From Zoogloeaceae bacterium (GTDB taxonomy: Bacteria; Pseudomonadota; Gammaproteobacteria; Burkholderiales; Rhodocyclaceae): a stretch of 64,000 bases of DNA. The DNA is taken from assembly GCA_024235595.1 (NCBI GenBank), contig JACKMC010000006.1:124001-188000 (forward strand), written 5' to 3'. Position numbers and translations under genes: made by a program. Below, piece after piece: positions 1 through 10,215 of the stretch. Below the pieces are notes generated by a model, which saw only the letters and a list, made by a program, of their open reading frames with translations, was not told where the DNA came from and searched no databases. Positions within the stretch are counted from its first letter, which is position 1. Each line of letters begins with the position of its first letter.

Positions 1-889
<889 letters not shown>

Positions 890-965
890 ATAACCTTAAA
901 TACACAAACTCGTAAAACAATCACACAACAACCACACCCCTTCTTCTCCTTTGACACAAGTTACA

Positions 966-1080
966 GTCTGACGACCATAGCGTCTTGGAACCACCCCTTC
1001 CCATCCCGAACAGGACCGTGAAACAAGACCGCGCCGATGATAGTGCCCACACGGGTGTGAAAGTAGGTCATCGTCAGACT
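966..1080 (+). rRNA. 5S ribosomal RNA
   Basis: A complete 5S rRNA lies about 76 bases after the 23S end. The first bases (GTCTGACGA) pair with the last (TCGTCAGAC) to make helix I. The inner block CCCATCCCGAACAGG and the 3' half with GTGTGAAAGTAGGTCATCG match the usual bacterial 5S pattern, closest in my recollection to betaproteobacterial versions. The 23S-5S spacer (890-965) is AC-rich and holds no tRNA. Exact ends may be off by one or two bases. Confidence 0.95.
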
Positions 1081-1093
1081 ACCCCATACCATT

Positions 1094-1120
1094 ACGCCCC
1101 TGGAACCTCTCCAGGGGCGT
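1094..1120 (+). terminator. Terminator of the rRNA operon
   Basis: ACGCCCCTGG (1094-1103) and CCAGGGGCGT (1111-1120) form a perfect 10-bp stem with a 7-base loop, 14 bases after 5S. The T-tract that follows is weak (CTTGCGTCT), so the call rests on the stem and on its position. Confidence 0.75.
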
Positions 1121-1132
1121 CTTGCGTCTACA

Positions 1133-1241
1133 CCTCAAAATCAAGAAGCCGGAAAGAAACCGGCCCAGGTGGTGCAGCGCTCGCCCTGGCAGCCTGCTGG
1201 CTGCCCTCAAAATCAAGAAGCCTGAAAAAAACCGGCCCAGG
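1133..1241. repeat. Two copies of a 37-bp direct repeat
   Basis: The segments 1133-1169 and 1205-1241 match at 35 of 37 positions. Both start CCTCAAAATCAAGAAGCC and end ACCGGCCCAGG. They are 72 bp apart, with a small inverted repeat (GGCAGCC / GGCTGCC, about 1188-1204) between them. They lie between the rRNA terminator and the convergent CBS-domain gene. The second copy forms part of that gene's terminator, so the duplication may have copied a terminator. Confidence 0.8.
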
Positions 1242-1246
1242 GCCGG
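1225..1246 (-). terminator. Rho-independent terminator of the CBS-domain gene
   Basis: Read on the minus strand, CCGGCC and GGCCGG pair around a 3-base loop (1232-1246) and are followed directly by seven T (1231-1225). It lies 33 bases downstream of the stop codon of the CBS-domain gene. Confidence 0.85.
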
Positions 1247-1278
1247 CGGCGGAAAAGCCTTTTGGAACGGGGCCTGGA

Positions 1279-1722
1279 TCAGGGGGCCAGATCGCCAGAG
1301 ATGTAGCTGGCAAGGTGGTTGATGGTCGCGGCCTGTTCAGCCATAACCGCCTTCACCGCGTCACCGATCGTCACGATCCCGACCAGCGCTCCATGATCCA
1401 CGACTGGAAGGTGCCGGATCCGGTTTTCGGTCATCATCTGCATCACGCTATCGAGCGTTTGTGAAGGGGACACTGTCAGCACGTTCGAGGTCATGAGTTC
1501 GGAGATCTTGCTGTCGCGGGAGCTGCGGCCGTGCAGGACAACCTTCCGGGCATAGTCACGCTCGGTGAAAATCCCGACCAGTCGTGAGCCTTCCGTGACG
1601 AGGATTGCTCCGACATCGTTTTCAGCCATCATTCCCAGTGCATCGAGAACTGAAGTGTCCGGTTGCGTGCAAAAAACCTTGTTGCCCTTGCGCTCTAGAA
1701 TCTGACCGACTGAAGTGCTCAT
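1279..1722 (-). CDS. CBS-domain pair protein
   Basis: A 147-residue cytosolic protein made of two CBS domains (about residues 15-60 and 76-125) and little else. Such stand-alone CBS pairs usually bind adenosyl ligands and regulate partners; no partner is evident here. The second domain shows the usual pattern RIRHLPVVD...LVGIVTIGD. The start at 1722 (ATG, MSTSVGQIL) was chosen because GGGGAGAGG lies at the right distance upstream; the frame stays open further upstream, but that stretch does not look like protein. It is a single gene, convergent with the rRNA operon and ending in its own terminator. Confidence 0.85.
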   Translation of the reverse strand: MSTSVGQILERKGNKVFCTQPDTSVLDALGMMAENDVGAILVTEGSRLVGIFTERDYARKVVLHGRSSRDSKISELMTSNVLTVSPSQTLDSVMQMMTENRIRHLPVVDHGALVGIVTIGDAVKAVMAEQAATINHLASYISGDLAP

Positions 1723-1934
1723 ATGTGGCCTCTCCCCTGGCATGAATAGTTGTCTGGAGCCGCGGCGCCGGAGCGCCATCGGCCGCATCACGGAGGCTGC
1801 CGTCCGGCGCCCCCTATGCGCATGATCTACGTTAATCAGGAAACTGACAAGAGCGCACCGGTGGCGATAGTCGTCGGCCCGCGATGCGCGCGCCTTGCCG
1901 GGGTGGTGGCTTGCCGCTATCAAAGACCCGCAGG

Positions 1935-2762
1935 CTAGATCTCGAGATTGTCGATCAGGCGCGTTCTTCCCAGTTTCGCGGCAGCCAGAACGACGAGCGG
2001 GTCATCAGGCGAGGCTGGGGGCTGCAGATCCTCTCGCCGGCGCACGGAAATGTAGTCCGGTTCCCAGTTGCGCGCCCGAAGAACGTCCATGGCCTCTCGC
2101 TCCAATTCGGCGAGGGGCCGAGCGCCGGCATGGAGCTGATCCCTGAGACGTGTAAGGGCCTTGTATAGCTGCGGAGCTTCCGCTCGTTCGTCTGCGCTGA
2201 GGTAACCATTGCGAGAGGACAGCGCCAGACCATCGGCTGCTCGAACGGTCTCGCCCGGAAGAATCTCGATGGGCATTGCAAACTGGCGCACCATGTTGCT
2301 GAGTACCATCAGCTGTTGATAATCCTTCTTCCCGAAGAGTGCGACGTTGGGCTGGACGACATTGAGCAATTTCATCACGACCGTGGCAACGCCTCGAAAA
2401 TGCCCAGCGCGAAACTCCCCTTCGAGTGTGGTGATGTGTTCGGCTGCCGGGTCCACATGATAGGTTTGCGCAACTGGGTACATATCCGCTTCGCGCGGTG
2501 CGAACACATGAGCGACGCCCGCGCGCTCGAGCTTCTCGCAATCCGATTCGAGTGTCCGCGGATAGTGATCGAAGTCTTCGTTGGGACCGAACTGCAGCCG
2601 ATTCACGAACACGCTGGCGACGATCGTGTCGGCATGTTCGGTCGCCTGCTTCATGAGGGTGATGTGGCCTTCATGCAAGTTGCCCATCGTGGGCACGAAG
2701 GCGACACGGCCGAGGCTTGGGCGCACGGAGCGAAATGCGGCAATGGAAGTATGAATCTGCAT
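1935..2762 (-). CDS. panC: Pantothenate synthetase
   Basis: PanC (275 aa) joins pantoate and beta-alanine with ATP to make pantothenate, the last step before coenzyme A synthesis proper. The nucleotidyl-transferase signature PTMGNLHEGH is near the N-terminus, GKKDYQQL lies mid-protein, and the KMSKS-like stretch DGLALSSRN follows. Length fits the family. The ATG at 2762 lies 8 bases after the panB stop; a TTG at 2780 would add six residues and overlap panB, which is less likely. It is the last gene of the minus-strand housekeeping run. Confidence 0.96.
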   Translation of the reverse strand: MQIHTSIAAFRSVRPSLGRVAFVPTMGNLHEGHITLMKQATEHADTIVASVFVNRLQFGPNEDFDHYPRTLESDCEKLERAGVAHVFAPREADMYPVAQTYHVDPAAEHITTLEGEFRAGHFRGVATVVMKLLNVVQPNVALFGKKDYQQLMVLSNMVRQFAMPIEILPGETVRAADGLALSSRNGYLSADERAEAPQLYKALTRLRDQLHAGARPLAELEREAMDVLRARNWEPDYISVRRREDLQPPASPDDPLVVLAAAKLGRTRLIDNLEI

Positions 2763-2770
2763 GGTTGGAA

Positions 2771-3586
2771 TCAGTAACAATGCTCGGCTGATGGGAAGCT
2801 GCGGTCCCTGACCGATGTGACATATCGGCTGACGGCTTCATCGATGCTCTGCGAGCCGATCATGAAGTTCTTGACGAAACGGGCCTTGTGGCCGGGGAAC
2901 ACGCCTATCAGGTCATGAAGCACGAGGACCTGCCCGTCGCAGTCGGGGCCCGCCCCGATCCCGATCGTCGCCATGCTGGAGAGGCTTCTGGTGACTTCGG
3001 CGGCAACGACCGCCGGTACCATCTCCATTACCATGAGGGCGGCGCCTGCCTGTTCGAGCGCAAGCGCGTCCGCCTTCAGGCGCGCCGCGCCATCTTCGGT
3101 CCTTCCCTGGACGCGATAGCCGCCGAGTTGGTGCACCGATTGCGGTGTCAAGCCAATATGAGCGCAGACCGGCACGCCGCGTTCGACCAGAAAGTGAATC
3201 GTGTCCGCCATGAACGCGCCGCCTTCGAGCTTGACCATCTGCGCTCCCGCGGCCATCAGCCGCGCGGCGTTTCGCATCGCCTGCTCGCGGCTCTCCTGAT
3301 AGCTGCCGAACGGCATGTCCGAGACAATGAGTGGGCGATTGCAGCCGCGCGCGACGCACTCGGTGTGATACACCATGTGCTCGAGGGTCACCGGGAGGGT
3401 CGTCTTCTGCCCTTGCAGGACGTTGCCCAGCGAGTCGCCGACCAGGATGATATCGACCCCGCATCGTTCCAGCAGCGCTGCGAAGCTTGCGTCGTAACCG
3501 GTTAACATCACGATTTTGCGCGCGTCCGCGCGCATTTTCCCCAGCTCGTGCAGATTGACGGGTTTTTGGTCCTGCAGGTAGCTCAT
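2771..3586 (-). CDS. panB: 3-methyl-2-oxobutanoate hydroxymethyltransferase
   Basis: PanB (271 aa) adds a hydroxymethyl group from methylene-tetrahydrofolate to alpha-ketoisovalerate, giving ketopantoate. The metal-binding signature is clear (VDIILVGDSLGNV), with KLEGG and GIGAGPDCDGQVLVLHD further on, the latter the typical C-terminal block. A strong ribosome binding site AGGAGG lies 6 bases before the ATG at 3586. It is directly followed by panC, the usual pairing. folK just upstream links this stretch loosely to folate supply. Confidence 0.97.
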   Translation of the reverse strand: MSYLQDQKPVNLHELGKMRADARKIVMLTGYDASFAALLERCGVDIILVGDSLGNVLQGQKTTLPVTLEHMVYHTECVARGCNRPLIVSDMPFGSYQESREQAMRNAARLMAAGAQMVKLEGGAFMADTIHFLVERGVPVCAHIGLTPQSVHQLGGYRVQGRTEDGAARLKADALALEQAGAALMVMEMVPAVVAAEVTRSLSSMATIGIGAGPDCDGQVLVLHDLIGVFPGHKARFVKNFMIGSQSIDEAVSRYVTSVRDRSFPSAEHCY

Positions 3587-3658
3587 TGGTGCCCTCCTGT
3601 GAAGGCGGCAGTTAACCTCAAACTACTGCATCGCACAAGCCCGTTTGCCGAAAAGTGA

Positions 3659-4294
3659 TCAGGCGGCGTAGCCGAAGAATTCCCTAAAGCTGCGCATATT
3701 CCGCAGGCGCTCCACGAGGAGCTCGAAATCCTCGTCCTGGTCAGCGGGGTTGAGAATCTCCGCGTCGACGATGAAAACCGGTGCCGCCTGATATTCATAG
3801 AAGAAGCGGGCATAACTGTCGGCGACCCGCTCGAGATAGCTCTCGCTGATGCGGCGCTCGGCGTCGAGCCCGCGCTTGCGTACCCGCTCTATAAGTGTTT
3901 CGGGTTTGGCTTGCAGATAGACCACGAGATCCGGAACCGGGGGGGTCTGTGGTCGAAGGCTGTCGAAGAGGCGTCGATACAGGGCCAGTTCATCGTCGCC
4001 AAGGTTGAGACCGGCGAAGAGCGGATCCTTGTCGAGCAGGAAGTCGCTGACCACCCGCTGCGAGTCGGTCGGTTGAAGGGAGGACAACTGGTCGATGCGC
4101 TGATAGAGAAATGCGAGCTGTGTCGGCAGGGCCCAGCGTTCCATGTCCTGGTAGAAACGGGCCAGAAACGGGTTCAGTTCCGGTTGTTCGAGAACGGGCG
4201 TTGCTGCAAGGCGCTCGTTGAGGCGCCGAGCGAGCGAGGTCTTGCCGGCCCCGATCGGTCCTTCGATTACGATGTATCTTGCCTTTTCAAGCAT
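3659..4294 (-). CDS. Deoxynucleoside kinase family protein
   Basis: A 211-residue P-loop kinase of the deoxyguanosine/deoxyadenosine kinase type. Walker A is GPIGAGKTS at residues 12-20. A lid-like basic segment ERVRKRGLDAERRISESYLERV lies in the C-terminal half (split here: ERVRKRGLDAE, then RRISESYLERV). These enzymes phosphorylate deoxynucleosides for salvage; the exact substrate cannot be read from sequence. I chose the ATG at 4294 because GAGG lies about 10 bases upstream; another in-frame ATG at 4309 and a TTG at 4318 are possible. It sits between folK and panB, a common betaproteobacterial order. Confidence 0.85.
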   Translation of the reverse strand: MLEKARYIVIEGPIGAGKTSLARRLNERLAATPVLEQPELNPFLARFYQDMERWALPTQLAFLYQRIDQLSSLQPTDSQRVVSDFLLDKDPLFAGLNLGDDELALYRRLFDSLRPQTPPVPDLVVYLQAKPETLIERVRKRGLDAERRISESYLERVADSYARFFYEYQAAPVFIVDAEILNPADQDEDFELLVERLRNMRSFREFFGYAA

Positions 4295-4463
4295 TCGGGG
4301 TGGCCTCATGTGCAGCAAGTTTTGGAGCTAGGGGCAAGCATACACAAGGCTGGCGCCCGTCAGTCAAGCTTGTTCTCCTTCCCCTGAAATAGGCCGTGCG
4401 ACCCGCGACCTGCTGGATGCAGGTGCACTTGACCGCAAAGCCTCGATCCTTCGGGCCGTCGCC

Positions 4464-4961
4464 TCAGCCCGGAAGCTTCGAGATGCGTTGGTCCGCGACC
4501 TGCGCGAGCAGCTCGCCGAGGAGGCCGTGACCCGGGATGTAGAGATCGGGCGCGATTTCGTGCAGCGGATGCAGTACGAAGGCGCGTAAATGCATTCGCG
4601 GGTGCGGCACCCTGAGATCGGGCTCGTCGATCGTAAGCTGGTCGTAGAGCAGCAGGTCAAGATCGAGCGTACGTGCTGCCATGGGGAGCAGACGGACGCG
4701 TCCATGTTCGGCCTCGGTGGCGAGCAGAGCGTCAAGGAGGCTTCGCGGATCGAGGCATGTCTCGAGTTGCACCACCGAGTTGAAGTAATCGGGCTGCTCG
4801 CCGACCCCGATGGGAGCGGTCCGGTAAATGCTGGAGCGCGCGACGACGCGTGTTTCAGGTAGATGGTCGAGGCTGCTCGCTGCCGATCGAAGGGTTTCTG
4901 CGGCTGCGCCGAGGTTGGCGCCGAGCGCGACGAAGGCGAGTGAGCCGGGGGTGGTTCTCAC
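4464..4961 (-). CDS. folK: 2-amino-4-hydroxy-6-hydroxymethyldihydropteridine pyrophosphokinase
   Basis: FolK (165 aa) transfers pyrophosphate from ATP to hydroxymethyl-dihydropterin in folate synthesis. Family marks: FVALGANLG at the start, then RTAPIGVGEQPDYFNSVV, and the signature RTLDLDLLLYD with HPRMHLRAFVLHPL after it. The start is the GTG at 4961, whose GTGA overlaps the pcnB stop codon (4958-4960); an ATG further upstream would lie deep inside pcnB. Translation is therefore probably coupled to pcnB. Confidence 0.93.
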   Translation of the reverse strand: MRTTPGSLAFVALGANLGAAAETLRSAASSLDHLPETRVVARSSIYRTAPIGVGEQPDYFNSVVQLETCLDPRSLLDALLATEAEHGRVRLLPMAARTLDLDLLLYDQLTIDEPDLRVPHPRMHLRAFVLHPLHEIAPDLYIPGHGLLGELLAQVADQRISKLPG

Positions 4962-6304
4962 TCGCTCGCGGCCCCTTCGGCGGAACCCGAGGGTGTTTTT
5001 CGTCGCCGCCGCCGGCGCTTGCGGGCTGGGCCGTCCGTCTCCGGCTCGAGCATCGCGGCGCGCTCGTCGTGCCCTGCGCGAGCAAATCGCTCCCACCAGT
5101 CGGCGAGTTCCATTGGCAGTTCACCCGACTCCGCTCGCAGCCTTAGAAAATCCCATCCCGCGCGATAGCGGGGCTGCTCGATGACGCGGTAGGGAGCCTT
5201 CCCGGCGCGCTTGTCGAAACGCGGCTGGAGGGCCCAGATATCCTTGATGTCGCCCGCGATGCGTCGTGTGATGGCGAGCTTGCCCGCCTGTTGCTCGAGG
5301 ACCTGGTCCATTGCCGCAAACAGGGCTGGATAGAGCGGCTCGCCCTCGGCCTTGCGGATTTCCCAGGCCGCGAGGACCTCGTGCCAAAGCAGGGTCGCGA
5401 AGAGGAATCCGGGCGACACCGGCTTGCCCTGGCGGACGCGCTGGTCGGTGTTGTCGAGCGAAAGCCAGACGAAGCGCTCGCCCTGCGGCTGTTCGAGGAT
5501 GACGTCGAGCAAGGGGAGCAGGCCATGATGCAGGCCCTCTTCGCGCAACTGCTTGAGACAGGTGACGGCGTGCCCCGAGAACAGCAACTTGAGCATCTCG
5601 TCGAAGAGCCTCGCCGGCGGGACGTTCTCGATCAGCGTGGCCATCTCGCGGATCGGCTGGCGTGCGTCGGGATCGATGCTGAGACCGAGTTTTGCGCCGA
5701 GACGCACCGCCCGCAACATCCTCACGGGATCCTCGCGATAGCGGGTACGCGGGTCGCCGATCATGCGCAGGGTTTTCTGTTGCAGGTCGGCGACGCCGTG
5801 ATGGTAGTCGTGAATGGTCTCGTCGGTCGGATCGAAATAGAGCGCATTGACGGTGAAGTCCCTGCGCGTCGCATCTTCGCGCTGGTTTCCGAACACGTTG
5901 TCGCGCAGGATGCGGCCGTGTTCGTCCGTTTCGGTGGATTCCGCATTCTGTCCGGCACGGAAGGTCGAGACCTCGATGGTCTCGGGGCCACTCATGACGT
6001 GAACGATCTTGAAGCGACGGCCGATGATGCGCGACCGCCTGAAGCTCTCGCGGACCTGTTCGGGCGTGGCACTCGTGGCGACGTCGAAATCCTTGGGCGT
6101 CTGACCGGCGAGCAGGTCCCGCACCGCGCCACCCACGACGTAGGCGGTGTGACCGCGCTCCTGGAGAACACTGCACACCTTTCTGGCGGCAGGCGAGAGT
6201 TGCTCGCGGTGCAGGCCGTGCCGCTCGACAGGGATGATGGCAAGCTCGGCGGGCGCAGCCGGTTCGGTGCGCTTGAAGACCCGGCGGAGCAGTTTTCGAA
6301 TCAT
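4958..6304 (-). CDS. pcnB: Poly(A) polymerase I
   Basis: PcnB (448 aa) adds 3' poly(A) tails that mark RNA for decay. The nucleotidyltransferase core has VVGGAVRDLL (residues 56-65) and the catalytic DFDVAT (72-77), with the usual RRDFTVNALYFDP further on. The tail at about 427-437 is almost all Arg and Lys, as expected for RNA binding in this family. tRNA CCA-adding enzymes share the fold, but the length and basic tail favour PcnB. It is followed by folK with a 4-base overlap. Confidence 0.93.
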   Translation of the reverse strand: MIRKLLRRVFKRTEPAAPAELAIIPVERHGLHREQLSPAARKVCSVLQERGHTAYVVGGAVRDLLAGQTPKDFDVATSATPEQVRESFRRSRIIGRRFKIVHVMSGPETIEVSTFRAGQNAESTETDEHGRILRDNVFGNQREDATRRDFTVNALYFDPTDETIHDYHHGVADLQQKTLRMIGDPRTRYREDPVRMLRAVRLGAKLGLSIDPDARQPIREMATLIENVPPARLFDEMLKLLFSGHAVTCLKQLREEGLHHGLLPLLDVILEQPQGERFVWLSLDNTDQRVRQGKPVSPGFLFATLLWHEVLAAWEIRKAEGEPLYPALFAAMDQVLEQQAGKLAITRRIAGDIKDIWALQPRFDKRAGKAPYRVIEQPRYRAGWDFLRLRAESGELPMELADWWERFARAGHDERAAMLEPETDGPARKRRRRRRKTPSGSAEGAASE

Positions 6305-6402
6305 TGGCAGCTTTAGCCTCGGAGGCTTGTAAACCGCGGAATGATAACCGAGTCGAGGGGACGGCAGGGAAAAAGCCTGTTGCCCGGGACTCCCGGCCGC
6401 AA

Positions 6403-7065
6403 TCAGCGCAGGCTGATCACCGGCCAGCCGCGCTGCTGAGCATGGGCGCGCAGCGTGTCGTCAGGATCCACCGCGACCGGATCGCTCACCTTCTCGAGCA
6501 GCGGCAGGTCATTGTGTGAGTCGCTGTAGAAGTGGCTTGTCTCGAAGCTTCCCAAATACAGCCCCATCGATTCGAGCCAGGCATCGACACGGCTGATCTT
6601 TCCGCCCTGAAAGGCGGGAGTGCCACGCGGCAGCCCGGTGAAACGGCCATCTTGCTGTGCTGGAACGGTCGCGACCAGATGCGCAATACCGAATGCCCGG
6701 GCGATCGGTCCGGTGACGAAGCTGTTGGTCGCCGTTACGATTGCCACCAGGGCCCCGGAATCGAGGTGGCTGCGCACGAGGGCCCGGGCCGCCGGTGTGA
6801 TCATCGGTTCGACCCGCTCGTTCATGAACTCGCGGTGCAGCGCGTCGAGCTCCTGGCGCGGGTGGCGGGCCAGGGGTGCCAGTTGAAAGTCCAGAAAGGC
6901 ATGGATATCCAGCGTGCCGGCCTTGTAGTTCTCGTAGAACTCCAGGTTTCGGGCTTCGTAGATCTCCTGGTCCACCAGCCCGCGGCTGATCAGGAACTGT
7001 GCCCACTCGAAGTCCGAGTCGCCGGCGAGAAGCGTATTGTCGAGGTCGAAGAGAACGAGATTCAT
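6403..7065 (-). CDS. HAD superfamily hydrolase, SerB-like subfamily IB
   Basis: A 220-residue HAD phosphatase. Motif I is DLDNTL at residues 7-12, with the nucleophile Asp7. Motif II is VTATNS, and motif IV DSHNDLPLL binds magnesium. The helical cap lies between motifs I and II, placing it with phosphoserine-phosphatase-like subfamily IB enzymes. The substrate is unknown. Homologues commonly sit between hda and pcnB in betaproteobacteria, as here; 21 bases separate it from hda. Confidence 0.88.
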   Translation of the reverse strand: MNLVLFDLDNTLLAGDSDFEWAQFLISRGLVDQEIYEARNLEFYENYKAGTLDIHAFLDFQLAPLARHPRQELDALHREFMNERVEPMITPAARALVRSHLDSGALVAIVTATNSFVTGPIARAFGIAHLVATVPAQQDGRFTGLPRGTPAFQGGKISRVDAWLESMGLYLGSFETSHFYSDSHNDLPLLEKVSDPVAVDPDDTLRAHAQQRGWPVISLR

Positions 7066-7086
7066 CGGGATGTTCCGTGCCAGGTT

Positions 7087-7761
7087 TCAGATGTCCAGTC
7101 CACGCTGCATCAGTTCGCGCAGCAGTGGCAGCGTGACCGGGCGTTTTTGTTCGAGTGAGCTCGCGTCGAGTGAATTGACGACCGCGACGAGGCTGGGCAT
7201 GTCCCGCCGGCCGTGGCGCAGCAGGTATCCCACGACCTCCGGGTCCAGGCGCAGTCCGCGGCGCGCTGCCATGCCGTGGAGGATGCGCGCGCGCTCCTCG
7301 TCGGCGAGCGGCAGTACCTCGAAAACGAGACTCTGGCCAATGCGCGTGCGCAGGTCTTCGCGCAGCCGAAGCTGAAGGGGCGGCGCATCGCCGCTCAACA
7401 GAAGCGTTTGGCCATGGGCGTGGGCCCGGTTGAAGCCGTTGAACAAGGCTACCTGCGCGGCGTCGCCGAGCGCATCGACGTCATCGGCCGCGAGCAGCAG
7501 GCCTTCGTCGTCCGGCAGCGTTTCGCCAACATCCGCCGCGGCCACGAATTGCGCCGGTCTGCCCACCTCGTGTGCCGCGGCGACGGTAGCCTGGAGAAGA
7601 TGGCTGCGGCCACAGCCCCGTGCGCCCCAGATGTAGAGATGGCCGCCCGGCGTGCTCGTGGCTTCCCGCAGCGCCGCGACCAGAGCAGTATTGCCACCCG
7701 CGACGAAGTTGTCGAAATGCGGTGGCGAGTCGGTGGAGATGTCGAGGACGAGTTGTCTCAT
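7087..7761 (-). CDS. hda: DnaA regulatory inactivator Hda
   Basis: Hda (224 aa) is a DnaA-like AAA+ protein that binds the sliding clamp and promotes hydrolysis of DnaA-ATP, preventing re-initiation of replication. The N-terminus MRQLVLDI carries the clamp-binding QL-x-L pattern. The Walker A region is GARGCGRSHLL, followed by sensor and lid regions (LRTRIGQSLVFEV). The ATG at 7761 overlaps the stop of the upstream permease gene as ATGA, which fixes the start and suggests coupling. Confidence 0.92.
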   Translation of the reverse strand: MRQLVLDISTDSPPHFDNFVAGGNTALVAALREATSTPGGHLYIWGARGCGRSHLLQATVAAAHEVGRPAQFVAAADVGETLPDDEGLLLAADDVDALGDAAQVALFNGFNRAHAHGQTLLLSGDAPPLQLRLREDLRTRIGQSLVFEVLPLADEERARILHGMAARRGLRLDPEVVGYLLRHGRRDMPSLVAVVNSLDASSLEQKRPVTLPLLRELMQRGLDI

Positions 7762-8849
7762 CGATCCCGCTCCCCGCTTTCGGCCGTGCCACGATAGAGC
7801 GTGCTCTCGAGATAGAGCGCACGCAATTCCCGTCCGCCCACCAGCAGGGCCGCGCTGACCGGCAGCGCGACCAGCACGCCGACGAAGCCGAACAGCTGGC
7901 CGAAGGCCATCAGCGCGAAGATGACGGCAAGCGGATGCAGGCCGATGCGCTCGCCGACCAGATAGGGCGTGAGCACGAAGCTCTCGACGAGTTGCCCAAG
8001 GCTGTAGACCACCGCCACGCCGATGATCGGCGGCCATCCCTGGGCCTGCAGCAGCGCGGCCATCAGCGCCAGCAGCAGGCCGGCGCTGAAGCCGACGAAG
8101 GGAATGAACACCAGCAGGCCCGTCATCACCCCTACCGGCAGTGCGAAGCGCAGGCCCGCCAGCCACAGTCCGATGCTGTAGAACACCGCCAGCAGCAGCA
8201 TCACCGAGAGCTGCCCGCGCAGGAACTCGGACATCACCTGGTCGACCTCCGCGAGCAGCTTGGTGGTGCGCTCGTGCCATGGCCGCGGGACCGAGTCCTC
8301 GAGATAGGCAAGGATGCGTGGCCATTCCTGCAGCAGATAGAACATCACCAGCGGCACCAGGAACAGGTTCGCCACCACCCCCACCAGTGCCAGTCCGCCG
8401 GTGCGTGCCCGGGCAAGCAGCAGTGTGAGCACGTCCTGGGCGGTGTCCCAGTTGCCGGCCAGCCATTTGCGGATCGCACCTGCGTCGAGTTCGAGCTTGA
8501 CGCCGAGCTGCGCCTGGATCCATGGCAATACCTTGCTGTTGAGCAGATCGACAAGGTCGGGTAGCCGCTGCACCAGCGCCATGCCCTCTCGATAGACCAT
8601 GGGTGTGAGGATCAGGATCAGCAGCGTCAGCAGCACGCCCAGACCGAAGATCACCATTACCACCGCCGCGGCGCGCGGAATGCGCCGGGCGACCAGCCAG
8701 TTGACGCCGGGATCGCAGATATAGGCCAGCACCGCAGCCACCACGAAGGGCGCGAGAATCGGTGAAAGGAGCCACAGCAGCCACAGCAGGCCTGCGCCGA
8801 CGGCCAGCCAGGCCAGAGACTGCAGGCGGTCGGCACGATTCAGGGACAT
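7758..8849 (-). CDS. AI-2E/PerM family membrane protein
   Basis: A 363-residue inner-membrane protein with the AI-2E family layout: two N-terminal membrane helices, a long loop at about 85-150, then five or six helices. Typical stretches are APFVVAAVLAYICDP near the start and FIPFVGFSAG in the middle. Family members have been linked to export of quorum signals or to sodium/proton exchange, so the substrate here is open. The gene is divergent from purM and overlaps hda by 4 bases. Confidence 0.9.
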   Translation of the reverse strand: MSLNRADRLQSLAWLAVGAGLLWLLWLLSPILAPFVVAAVLAYICDPGVNWLVARRIPRAAAVVMVIFGLGVLLTLLILILTPMVYREGMALVQRLPDLVDLLNSKVLPWIQAQLGVKLELDAGAIRKWLAGNWDTAQDVLTLLLARARTGGLALVGVVANLFLVPLVMFYLLQEWPRILAYLEDSVPRPWHERTTKLLAEVDQVMSEFLRGQLSVMLLLAVFYSIGLWLAGLRFALPVGVMTGLLVFIPFVGFSAGLLLALMAALLQAQGWPPIIGVAVVYSLGQLVESFVLTPYLVGERIGLHPLAVIFALMAFGQLFGFVGVLVALPVSAALLVGGRELRALYLESTLYRGTAESGERDR

Positions 8850-8984
8850 TTCGGGTAAACTTCCGGTTTTTTCTGGGGCAATCTTGCACGCGGCGCGGGC
8901 AAGGGCGTAACTCTATCCGCTCGTGATGAGTCGCTCAACCACGCCGGCCGTCACGATTGTCATGCGCACCCGAGAGGAACCACC

Positions 8985-10031
<1,047 letters not shown>

Positions 10032-10215
10032 TGCGTCGCGCGCAAGGTGCGCGTCACCCGTGCGCGGTCCTGCTTGTGCCCGGCCGGCGCACATTGATTT
10101 GAAACCAAACCCCGGGCCCGGTGTCTCGACGCAAGGGCCCGCTTCCCGGGCATGTCCGTGATCGACCCTGCGGTCATGATGCAGGCCGTTCGTTTCCTTC
10201 GAGATTGCGCACAAC

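Noticed and set aside
890..965. tRNA or processing element in the 23S-5S spacer
   Set aside because: The spacer is short and AC-rich, and has no cloverleaf potential.
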